Assembly: GCA_905234555.1 (NCBI GenBank)
Contig: CAJOHO010000027.1
Coordinates: 1 to 39,569, forward strand
Source of the DNA: an uncultured Bacteroidaceae bacterium
Lineage (GTDB): Bacteria > Bacteroidota > Bacteroidia > Bacteroidales > Bacteroidaceae
DNA: 39,569 nucleotides
Direction: 5' to 3'
This document shows positions 1 to 6,538 of this stretch, in pieces. The notes under the pieces are model-generated. The model did not search any database. It was not told where the DNA came from and worked only from the letters and a program-made list of their open reading frames with translations. The number at the start of each line of letters is the position of its first letter. Positions within the stretch are counted from its first letter, which is position 1. Both the position numbers and the translations under genes were made by a program.

Positions 1-1060
1 ACTGACGTGAGAACACATACCAAGAATAGCGTCCGTTGGGTTGATGAATGCCGATAACCACAGGTCCGCCCGCATGGTTGTAGCGTTCGATGTCGTATTT
101 CAGATCCTGGAAGGAGATAGGTCTGCCGTGGTTAATCTTCTTGAAGTATGCGAGTGTGGCAGCTTCGTCAATCTTGCCCCACTGGTGTTTGCCAGTCAGA
201 GACGCAGGTTTTTCATAACGGATATTGCTCTCGTTGATGCTGGAGAACTGTGGCGTAGTTTCACACACAGGCATATCTATCAGCGGTTCCGACACCATCG
301 GATGCTCCGAAGCAGGTGTGTAGTCCTTAAGGCTCGTACTTGGATTTTGTCCTGGCTTGGGCTTATAACTCTGACAGGTTGGCTTGTGGAGCCACGGATT
401 GTCTGCAAAATCCTTGCTGGCCTCATTGATGCTGTAAGCCATCACGCTCGCCTTGCATAAATTGCATTCATACGAAAGTTTGATTCGCTCAGTAGATGGG
501 GACGAGGAACTGGAAGAAGATGATGACGCACTGGTAGATGATGGATATGAAGGAGTTTGAGCAACAGGATATCCTCTTCGCAAGGCTTTTTCTGCCACTT
601 CCTTAATTTTTATATCTGCATCCTGCATCTTGCTCCACGCTTCATCTCTAACCTTGCGTTTTTTTGCTTTGATCCAAAGATTCGAGTAATGGTTGTATTC
701 TCTGATGGCTTCGCCCAACCTGCAACCACTGTGAATGTTTTCGTAATTGATATACGCCAAAGGCTTACAGGGTCTACCACATTCGGGACATCTGCCGTTT
801 TCAAAAGGCATCGTAGGAGTTGAACCGCTGGTCTTAGGCGTAGAAGGTCTCGACGATGAACTGCTTGAAGAAGAAGATTCATCGTTTGTCGGTGGAGAGT
901 ACCACCTGCAGCCAGGTTTGTGAGGTGCATTCGACTTCAAATCAACACCGCAGAGGGCACAAACAGGGTCGGGTACCTTAGGTATGTTTATCTGTGCTTT
1001 CGCTGTCAACACAACGACAAGGCACATGCAAATGGAAAGAATTCGTTTCATCATCATCAT
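1..1060 (-). CDS. Secreted protein with three CxxC...H..C putative zinc motifs, 3' end off the left edge
   Basis: The frame is open for 353 codons from the start at 1060 to the window edge, so the C-terminus is missing. It begins with four consecutive Met codons (1060-1049); any could be the start. Residues 4-22 form a signal peptide ending near TAKAQ, so the protein is probably exported. Three similar Cys/His sets follow: C34-C37-H47-C51, C91-C94-H110-C113 and C199-C202-H225-C229, each of the form CxxC, spacer, H-x2/3-C. Runs of nine serines (about 62-70 and 179-187) separate them. The last visible part (about 300-353) is a globular segment with YNHAGGPVVIGIHQPNGRYS, which faintly recalls papain-fold or NlpC-like peptidases, but no catalytic set is visible. 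I do not recognise the family. Zinc binding is inferred only from residue spacing. Confidence 0.8.
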   Translation of the reverse strand, partial: MMMMKRILSICMCLVVVLTAKAQINIPKVPDPVCALCGVDLKSNAPHKPGCRWYSPPTNDESSSSSSSSSRPSTPKTSGSTPTMPFENGRCPECGRPCKPLAYINYENIHSGCRLGEAIREYNHYSNLWIKAKKRKVRDEAWSKMQDADIKIKEVAEKALRRGYPVAQTPSYPSSTSASSSSSSSSSPSTERIKLSYECNLCKASVMAYSINEASKDFADNPWLHKPTCQSYKPKPGQNPSTSLKDYTPASEHPMVSEPLIDMPVCETTPQFSSINESNIRYEKPASLTGKHQWGKIDEAATLAYFKKINHGRPISFQDLKYDIERYNHAGGPVVIGIHQPNGRYSWYVFSRQ

Positions 1061-1086
1061 TTGTTTGTTAGTGTTCGGATTTGCTA

Positions 1087-1094
1087 CAAATCTA
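1087..1094 (-). promoter_or_regulatory. Bacteroidetes -7 box upstream of the CxxC protein gene
   Basis: On the minus strand this reads TAGATTTG, matching TAnnTTTG, 27 nt before the first ATG. No good -33 TTTG lies at the expected spacing. Confidence 0.5.
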
Positions 1095-1205
1095 CGAATT
1101 GTTCTCTAATTTGCATCGTTTTCTTGGCTCTTTTTACCAAAACGCATCTTTTATTTTACGTATTCGTCGTTTTTGAGCCAAGAATTGCACACAGACTTAT
1201 CATTC

Positions 1206-1982
1206 CTACTTGATGTTGGCACGAATCTTGGTGAGGTAACGCTGCATGCGGTCTTCGTCCTTGGTTTCAATGATGGCAATGAGTTCCTTCATCTCTGTGC
1301 GGATCTGCTCTACCTGTTCCTTGGTGTAAGGATTGAAGAGAATTTCGCGTAGCAGGGTGTCGTCTTCGCTGAGCACACCTTTGGCAATTGCCATGTGACG
1401 CTTGAAGGTGGTGCCTGGTGCATCCTGGTGCTTCATCACGGCGGCAAAAGCGAAAGTGGAGATGAAAGGAATGGAAAGCGAGTAGGCTACGGTCTGGTCG
1501 TGTTCGTCGAAGGTGTATTCAAAGATGTTGAGGCCCAGACGTGCATACAGGTCCTTGAAGAAGCAGCGACCCAAATCGTCGCCTTCGTTGATGATGATGG
1601 CGTTCTCGTCGTTGAGTTTGCCCAAGTTTGCAAAGGTAGGTCCGAACATAGGGTGTGTGCTGACATAACGGAAGCCGCTCTCTTCGTAGAACTCCTTGAA
1701 ACCTGTCTTGACGGACGAGATGTCGCTGAGGATGCAGCTTTCCTTTGGCAGATAGGGAATGACCTGACGGAACACATCGAGGGTGTATTTCAGACTGACA
1801 GCGTTGATGACGAGGTCAGGACGGAAGCCTTCGATTTCTTCCAACTGGGTGAAACGCTGTGCGTTGTAAAGGAAACGCATACGCTGTGGGTCTATTTCAT
1901 AAACGGCTACTTCGTGGTTGAAGGAGAGGAGGTCGGTAAAGAAAGAACCCATCTTTCCGGCTCCGAGAATGAGAATTTTCAT
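1206..1982 (-). CDS. tyrA: Prephenate dehydrogenase (TyrA)
   Basis: 258 residues. Catalyses NAD(P)-dependent oxidative decarboxylation of prephenate to 4-hydroxyphenylpyruvate, the committed step to tyrosine. The N-terminus KILILGAGKMGSFF (2-15) is a Rossmann GxGxxG dinucleotide site, and STHPMFGPTFANL near residue 108 is the TyrA-type His-Pro-Met-Phe-Gly motif. There is no ACT or chorismate mutase domain. The mutase sits instead on the DAHP synthase two genes upstream. The open frame extends 21 codons further 5', but that part (RKRNKQSKQKKQ) comes from intergenic repeat sequence, and the Rossmann fold starts right at the ATG at 1982. It is the last gene of the pheA operon and should share its Tyr/Phe attenuator if the operon is one transcript. 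Confidence 0.92.
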   Translation of the reverse strand: MKILILGAGKMGSFFTDLLSFNHEVAVYEIDPQRMRFLYNAQRFTQLEEIEGFRPDLVINAVSLKYTLDVFRQVIPYLPKESCILSDISSVKTGFKEFYEESGFRYVSTHPMFGPTFANLGKLNDENAIIINEGDDLGRCFFKDLYARLGLNIFEYTFDEHDQTVAYSLSIPFISTFAFAAVMKHQDAPGTTFKRHMAIAKGVLSEDDTLLREILFNPYTKEQVEQIRTEMKELIAIIETKDEDRMQRYLTKIRANIK

Positions 1983-2023
1983 ATTGCTTTGTTTTTTCTG
2001 CTTGGATTGCTTGTTTCTTTTTC

Positions 2024-2050
2024 TGGCGAGAAAACCGCCAGACACAGTTT
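2024..2050 (-). repeat. Palindromic repeat family 1, copy A
   Basis: Plus-strand arms TCTGGCG and CGCCAGA (7 bp) around AGAAAAC, followed by CACAGT. It lies between the helix-hairpin-helix gene and tyrA and is the most divergent copy of the family also found near 15886, 16536, 17170, 27494, 28582 and 28618. Confidence 0.65.
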
Positions 2051-3046
2051 TTAAAAATCTAAATAAGGGATGAGACGATTCAATTCTTCTTCTGTGAAGA
2101 TGTGAGTGCTGCGCAGTTGCTCCAACGAGGAGATGGGACCATAGAGACGGATGTAGTTCTGAATGGCTTTGGTTTGTTCATACCCCACGTAGGGATGGGC
2201 TGCGAGTTGTTTGAACGAAGTTTTGTTGATGTTCAGCTTCCGGACTGCAGGTTGTGCGGACAGTTCGAACCATTCGAGTGCTTCCGGCGGGAAGTTGTTG
2301 ATTTCGAAGAGTTGTTCCAGATGGGTAATGCCGCCTAAGCGTTCACGCAGTCGGACGATAGAGCGTGAATAGTAGGAACCGATGCCAGGAATACGTTGCA
2401 GGAGCGTAGTGTCGGCTGTGTTGGGATCAACCAACGTCAGGGTCTTGAATTTGTTCCTGTTGTATTGCGGACGTGTGTTCGCAGAATCAGTTGTCTCCTT
2501 TCGTTCGCGATACCTTTCTGAATACCTGTCATCAGAATTGGCATATCTTTCGGAATACCTGTCAGCGGAATTGGCGGACGCTGTGTGGCTTCTCTGCCGC
2601 TGGTAGGTTGGGGCGATGCGGAGGTAGGGAAGGAGAGGGGCGAGGTCTTCTTGCGTCCACCCGTAAGTGTCGAGTAAATCGTCCGGTTCACGGAACACCT
2701 TTCCTGCGTTCCGATAATTGATGAACGTCAGTGCTTTCTTCTCGCTGATGCCCATTGAAACCAAAGCTTCGTAGCTGACTGTGTTAGGTTCAAAAACTTG
2801 GAATTCAGCTTTTTGTCCATCTTTAGCTGAAGTAGAAGCCGAAGAATCTTTAACTGAATTGGCGAACTCAGTTTGGCTGGTCTGCTGTTGTGCCAAAGCT
2901 TGCTTGTCGGCAGACTTGTCTGCTTTGTCTTGAGAAGAAAAGGGTGCCTTTCCGATGATGATCCCTAATGCTACAAGTGCTCCAGCCGCCAGGACGAGAA
3001 TAGCCCTGCGGTCGGATTTTCTGTAGTAGAAGAAATCGTTGAACAT
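2051..3046 (-). CDS. Membrane-anchored helix-hairpin-helix protein (ComEA-like repeats)
   Basis: 331 residues. A hydrophobic segment (about 16-33, AILVLAAGALVALGIIIG) follows a short basic N-terminus, so this is probably a membrane anchor with the rest outside the cytoplasm. Helix-hairpin-helix modules follow: one at about 85-145 (PNTVSYEALVSMGISEKKA), one at about 205-260 (DPNTADTTLLQRIPGIGSYY) and one at about 272-330 (NINKTSFKQLAAHPYVGY). Such modules bind DNA non-specifically in ComEA-type proteins, but no function can be assigned here. The linker at about 157-180 has an 11-residue duplication (ANSADRYSERY / ANSDDRYSERY) encoded by a 33-bp tandem repeat. It lies 15 nt after the DAHP synthase gene and before tyrA, so it is co-transcribed with aromatic genes without an obvious link to them. 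Confidence 0.85.
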   Translation of the reverse strand: MFNDFFYYRKSDRRAILVLAAGALVALGIIIGKAPFSSQDKADKSADKQALAQQQTSQTEFANSVKDSSASTSAKDGQKAEFQVFEPNTVSYEALVSMGISEKKALTFINYRNAGKVFREPDDLLDTYGWTQEDLAPLLPYLRIAPTYQRQRSHTASANSADRYSERYANSDDRYSERYRERKETTDSANTRPQYNRNKFKTLTLVDPNTADTTLLQRIPGIGSYYSRSIVRLRERLGGITHLEQLFEINNFPPEALEWFELSAQPAVRKLNINKTSFKQLAAHPYVGYEQTKAIQNYIRLYGPISSLEQLRSTHIFTEEELNRLIPYLDF

Positions 3047-3061
3047 CGCTTCGGAGTATGG

Positions 3062-4129
3062 TTATTTGTTGATGATTTCTACTTGCTGGCGCACACTTTC
3101 TGAGTGGATAGCTTCGAAGATCTGACGAGTGCAGTTAGCATCGATGCCGCAGAGTGAACCTTGTGCTCCTCGTTTGTCCAAAATCTCAGCATAGCGGCTG
3201 GTCTGCACGATGGTCATTCCGTGTTCTTTCTTGTACTGTCCGATTTCGCGGCTGATACGCATCCGCTTTGCCAGCAGTTCGATGAGTCCGTTGTCGATGT
3301 CGTCAATCTGATGGCGCAGGGCTGTGATGTTTTCCGTAGTGACAATTTCTTCACGAATCACCAAGAGGTTGATGATGTACTCCAGAATATCTGGCGTGAC
3401 CTGCTGGCTTGCGTCGCTCCAGGCGCAGTCGGGATTGCAGTGGCTCTCAACCATGAGACCGTCCATTCCGAGGTCCATCGCCTGTTGGCAAAGCGGGGCA
3501 ATGAGATCGCGGCGTCCGCTGATGTGGCTGGGGTCGCAAATTACGGGCATATTGGGAATGCGACGACGCAACTCGATGGGAATCTGCCACATCGGCAGGT
3601 TGCGGTAAATCTTCTTGTCGTAGGAAGAGAAGCCTCGGTGGATGGCGCCCAGACGTTTGATGCCAGCTCCGTTGATGCGTTCCAACGCACCTATCCACAG
3701 TTCGAGGTCAGGGTTGACGGGATTCTTCACAAGCACAGGTACGTCCACGCCTTTCAGCGCATCGGCGATGTCCTGCACAGCGAAGGGGTTGGCGCTGGTG
3801 CGTGCACCAATCCACAGAATGTCGATTCCGTATTTCAGCGCCAGTTCTACGTGAGCAGGCGTAGCCACTTCTGTAGCTGTGAGCATACCGATTTCTTCTT
3901 TTACGCGTTTCATCCAAGGCAGGGCTTTTTCTCCGTTTCCTTCGAAACCACCAGGTTTGGTGCGTGGTTTCCAAACGCCTCCGCGGAAGATGCGGAATCC
4001 GTTGTTGTAGAGTTGGCGGGCTGTGTCCATGACTTGTTCTTCGGTCTCAGCGCTGCAGGGACCGCAGATGATGAGGGGACGTTTTGGCTCTATGCCAGGA
4101 AGATTGAGGGGTGCAAGGGATAGTTCCAT
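3062..4129 (-). CDS. Bifunctional DAHP synthase / chorismate mutase
   Basis: 355 residues in two domains. Residues about 1-260 are a type I-beta (KDO8P-synthase-like) 3-deoxy-D-arabino-heptulosonate 7-phosphate synthase, with RPLIICGPCSAETEEQ (18-33), KPRTKPGGFEG and the metal-site region DPSHISGRRDLI. It condenses phosphoenolpyruvate with erythrose 4-phosphate, the first step of the shikimate pathway. Residues about 265-355 are an AroQ-type chorismate mutase (ALRHQIDDIDNGLIELLAKRM, then REIGQYKKEHG), which converts chorismate to prephenate. The protein thus joins the entry step to the branch step, and its neighbours PheA and TyrA consume the product. In related fusions the mutase domain can influence synthase activity. 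That is family knowledge, not visible here. Confidence 0.92.
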   Translation of the reverse strand: MELSLAPLNLPGIEPKRPLIICGPCSAETEEQVMDTARQLYNNGFRIFRGGVWKPRTKPGGFEGNGEKALPWMKRVKEEIGMLTATEVATPAHVELALKYGIDILWIGARTSANPFAVQDIADALKGVDVPVLVKNPVNPDLELWIGALERINGAGIKRLGAIHRGFSSYDKKIYRNLPMWQIPIELRRRIPNMPVICDPSHISGRRDLIAPLCQQAMDLGMDGLMVESHCNPDCAWSDASQQVTPDILEYIINLLVIREEIVTTENITALRHQIDDIDNGLIELLAKRMRISREIGQYKKEHGMTIVQTSRYAEILDKRGAQGSLCGIDANCTRQIFEAIHSESVRQQVEIINK

Positions 4130-4151
4130 GAGTTTTATGATTTCTTAGGAT

Positions 4152-5336
4152 TTACGAAAATACTTTTTTGATTCTTTGAAGTGCTTCCTCCATTTTGTCG
4201 TCTTTGGCGCAGAGGGAGAGACGGATGTAGCGTTTTCCGTTGGTGCCGAAAATGAAGCCTGGTGTGATGAAGACTCGTGCTTCGTGCAGCACCTTCTCTG
4301 TGAGTTCTTCCACATCGCCGTAGCTGTCGGGAATGCGTCCCCAGAGGAACATACCCGTCTGGTGGGGATCGAAAGTACAGCCCAGCGTTGTCATGATTTC
4401 CTCAGCCAGACGGCGACGGCTCTTGTAAGTGGTCACATTGGCTTGGGTGTGCCACTCGTCTGTGTTGTCGTAGGCTGTAGCCGCAGCGAGTTGCATGGCG
4501 CGGAAGGTTCCGCTGTCGATATTGCTCTTGATACGCAGAATCCATTCTACGAAAGTGGCATTGGTGGCCAGCATTCCCACACGCCAACCTGGCATGTTAT
4601 GACTCTTCGACATAGAGTTGAACTCGATGCAGCATTCCTTTGCGCCAGGCACTTGCAGGAGACTTAAGTGCTCTCCGTCGTTGAGGATGAAGCTGTAGGG
4701 ATTGTCGTTCACAATGACCAGATTGTGAGCACGGGCAAAATCCACTAAACGCTGATACAACTCACGGGTAGCAGGTGTTCCGGTCGGCATGTGGGGGTAG
4801 TTGGTCCACATCACTTTCACAGGAGTGCTGGCAGACTCGTCGTTGACGATTCTCTCCAGTTGATTGAAATCCGGTTGCCAACCGTTTCCCTCCAGCAGGT
4901 CGTAGGTGACAACATCAGTTCCCAGAATCTTGTTGAGGGCTGTATAGGTGGGGTAGCCTGGATTGGGTACCAGCACACGGTCGCCAGGATTGCAGAGCGC
5001 CAGTGTGACATGCAGGATTCCTTCTTTCGAACCAATCAACGGCTGGATTTCTGTCTTTGGATCAAGTTCTACGTTGTACCAGCGCTTATAGAAGCGGGCC
5101 ATCGCTTCACGCAACTCTGGCGTGCCGATGGTGGGTTGGTATCCGTGGGTGTTGTCCTGACGGGCCACCTCACAGAGACGGTCGATGGTCTGGGGAGAAG
5201 GAGGCATGTCCGGACTGCCAATAGCCAGACTGATAATGTCCTGACCGGCTGCATTGAGCTTGGCAATCTCCTTCAGTTTCCGACTGAAGTAGTATTCGCT
5301 GACTTGAGCGATTCGGTTGGCGGGTTGAATTGTCAT
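4152..5336 (-). CDS. Class I/II PLP aminotransferase, probably aromatic
   Basis: 394 residues, the usual length for fold-type I aminotransferases. The PLP lysine is in NSMSKSHNMPGWRVGM at about 238-253. NDNPYSF near 212 carries the Asp/Asn-Pro-Tyr that contacts the cofactor, and the conserved C-terminal Arg is in RYIRLSLCA. It most resembles the aspartate / LL-diaminopimelate-type group. Because it sits between pheA and the DAHP synthase/chorismate mutase gene, I infer that it transaminates phenylpyruvate and 4-hydroxyphenylpyruvate to Phe and Tyr. Substrate specificity cannot be read from the sequence, and aspartate is an alternative amino donor or substrate. The gap from pheA (5337-5439) is filled with 8-bp-period repeats. 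Confidence 0.85.
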   Translation of the reverse strand: MTIQPANRIAQVSEYYFSRKLKEIAKLNAAGQDIISLAIGSPDMPPSPQTIDRLCEVARQDNTHGYQPTIGTPELREAMARFYKRWYNVELDPKTEIQPLIGSKEGILHVTLALCNPGDRVLVPNPGYPTYTALNKILGTDVVTYDLLEGNGWQPDFNQLERIVNDESASTPVKVMWTNYPHMPTGTPATRELYQRLVDFARAHNLVIVNDNPYSFILNDGEHLSLLQVPGAKECCIEFNSMSKSHNMPGWRVGMLATNATFVEWILRIKSNIDSGTFRAMQLAAATAYDNTDEWHTQANVTTYKSRRRLAEEIMTTLGCTFDPHQTGMFLWGRIPDSYGDVEELTEKVLHEARVFITPGFIFGTNGKRYIRLSLCAKDDKMEEALQRIKKVFS

Positions 5337-5358
5337 TGTTTTATTGTTTTTTGTGGTG

Positions 5359-5433
5359 TCGTTATTTCGACATTTCGTTATTTCGACATTTCGAAGTTTT
5401 GTTCTTTCGTTATTTCGTTATTTCGACATTTCG
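5359..5433 (-). repeat. 8-bp-period tandem repeat between pheA and the aminotransferase gene
   Basis: On the minus strand, units CGAAATGT and CGAAATAA alternate about seven times, interrupted by one imperfect 16-bp stretch. It fills most of the gap between the two genes. A degenerate array with the same CGAAAT-based octamer occurs at 23381-23438. Confidence 0.8.
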
Positions 5434-5439
5434 AGTTTT

Positions 5440-6285
5440 TTATTCTATGGTGGATTTTCCGTCTTGGTATTCGCCAAGAATCTTGAGTTGCTTGGTGAGG
5501 GGACGGATGGCGTCGATGGACTGGCGGTAGCGGGTGTAGTCGTTGTAGGTGACATCTACATAGAACATATATTCCCACTCTCGTCCGATGATGGGCAGCG
5601 ACTGAATCTTGGTGAGGTTGATGCGATAGAAGGAGAAGATGGAGAGCACCTGTGAGAGACTTCCTTCGTTGTGGGGTAGTGAGAAGACGATGCTGGCTTT
5701 GTTCGACTTCGAAGGATGGCAGATCTGTTCTGCGTTCCAACTGTCTGCTGTCACAAGGAAGCGGGTGAAGTTGTGTTTGTTGGTCTCGATGCCTTCTTCC
5801 AGAATCTTCATGCCGTAGAGATCGGCGCAGTATTTGGAGCAGATGGCAGCGTGTCCGTGCAGCTGGTTTTCGCTGATGTTCTTGGCAGAACCGGCAGTAT
5901 CATCGGTTTCCACCACTTTCAATCCAGCGTGTCTTTTCAGAAACTCGCGACATTGCATGAGGGCAACGGGGTGGGAGTTCACTTCGCTGATGTCGTCCCA
6001 GTTGTCATCTGGGAGACACATGATGCTATGCGAGATGCGGAGTTTGTGTTCACCCACAATCTGTGTGCCGCTTTCGCGTAAAAGTTCGTAGTTGTGGAGC
6101 AAACTGCCGGCAATGGTGTTCTCGATGGCGATGAGGGCAACGACATTGGCATCCTGCTTCACTTCGTTGAACACTTGTTCGAATGTGTCGCAGCAGATAA
6201 GTTCCAGTTCTTCACCTTCGAAGAACTTATGGGCGGCAATGTCGTGAAAACTGCCAACGACTCCTTGTATAGCTACTTTTCTCAT
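5440..6285 (-). CDS. pheA: Prephenate dehydratase (PheA) with C-terminal ACT domain
   Basis: 281 residues. Converts prephenate to phenylpyruvate, the committed step to phenylalanine. The dehydratase domain (about 1-180) begins RKVAIQGVVGSFHDIAA and ends with the catalytic TRF motif in NFTRFLV. The ACT domain (about 195-275) contains LPHNEGSLSQVLSIF and NLTKIQSLPIIGREWEY. In well-studied enzymes the Phe site carries GALV and ESRP. Here the equivalents read EGSL and QSLP, so allosteric control by Phe may differ. I chose ATG 6285. An in-frame GTG at 6303 lies inside the terminator stem of the leader and is unlikely. It is the first structural gene of the operon, behind an aromatic leader peptide and attenuator (6297-6477). 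Confidence 0.93.
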   Translation of the reverse strand: MRKVAIQGVVGSFHDIAAHKFFEGEELELICCDTFEQVFNEVKQDANVVALIAIENTIAGSLLHNYELLRESGTQIVGEHKLRISHSIMCLPDDNWDDISEVNSHPVALMQCREFLKRHAGLKVVETDDTAGSAKNISENQLHGHAAICSKYCADLYGMKILEEGIETNKHNFTRFLVTADSWNAEQICHPSKSNKASIVFSLPHNEGSLSQVLSIFSFYRINLTKIQSLPIIGREWEYMFYVDVTYNDYTRYRQSIDAIRPLTKQLKILGEYQDGKSTIE

Positions 6286-6290
6286 ACAAA

Positions 6291-6323
6291 TAAAAAATCC
6301 CACTCACTGCATGTGAGCGGGAT
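6291..6323 (-). terminator. Attenuator terminator of the pheA operon
   Basis: On the minus strand, arm ATCCCGCTCAC (6323-6313) pairs with GTGAGTGGGAT (6307-6297) over 11 bp with one G-U, loop ATGCA. The T run from 6297 to 6291 follows directly. It ends 6 nt before the pheA ATG, so it can only act as a regulated leader terminator and not as an end for recQ. Confidence 0.88.
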
Positions 6324-6383
6324 TGTATTTTTGTTTTGTTCCTTATACCTTATTATTATATATATGCATACAACTTCCCGCTC
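6315..6383 (-). promoter_or_regulatory. Antiterminator pairing in the pheA leader
   Basis: Minus-strand GAGCGGGA (6383-6376) is the exact complement of TCCCGCTC (6322-6315), which is the left arm of the terminator. Continuing inward past a two-base AG bulge, TTGTAT (6373-6368) pairs with ATACAA (6328-6323). This gives 14 bp that cannot coexist with the terminator. GAGCGGGA overlaps the leader stop codon by one base, so a ribosome finishing the leader peptide would mask it. A separate hairpin, TACTTTG / CAAAGTA with loop GCA (6400-6384), covers the last leader codons and may act as a pause structure. Confidence 0.85.
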
Positions 6384-6439
6384 TACTTTGTGCCAAAGTA
6401 AAAGTAAAAAAAGTAATATACATTGTAATAAGACTTCAT
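6383..6439 (-). CDS. Tyr/Phe leader peptide of the pheA operon
   Basis: An 18-codon frame translating to MKSYYNVYYFFYFYFGTK, ending in TAG at 6385-6383. Ten of residues 4-15 are aromatic (Tyr at 4, 5, 8, 9, 12, 14; Phe at 10, 11, 13, 15). It lies between a good promoter (6470-6477) and the pheA terminator/antiterminator. The E. coli pheA leader works the same way with Phe codons only. Here both end products of the operon are encoded. By inference, ribosome stalling on Tyr or Phe codons frees the antiterminator strand, and completed translation permits termination. The peptide itself probably has no other role. Confidence 0.88.
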   Translation of the reverse strand: MKSYYNVYYFFYFYFGTK

Positions 6440-6469
6440 CAGAATGACGTTTTTAATTGTTTTGTGCTG

Positions 6470-6477
6470 CAAAGGTA
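6470..6477 (-). promoter_or_regulatory. Promoter -7 box of the pheA operon leader
   Basis: Minus-strand TACCTTTG fits TAnnTTTG exactly. A TTGG (6500-6497) sits 19 nt upstream as a plausible -33 element. Initiation would be around 6463, giving a leader of roughly 180 nt before pheA. Confidence 0.75.
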
Positions 6478-6538
6478 TCACTTTTTCGTTAAACAGCCAA
6501 CAAAAATGTCGTTTTTTTGCATTTTGGGTAGAAAAAAC

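Noticed and set aside
3161-4123. 320-codon frame opposite the DAHP synthase gene
   Set aside because: Exact antisense shadow of a well-conserved enzyme; no domain, no promoter, unnatural composition.
6286-6303. GTG start six codons upstream for PheA
   Set aside because: It lies inside the terminator stem; the conserved PheA N-terminus begins at ATG 6285.
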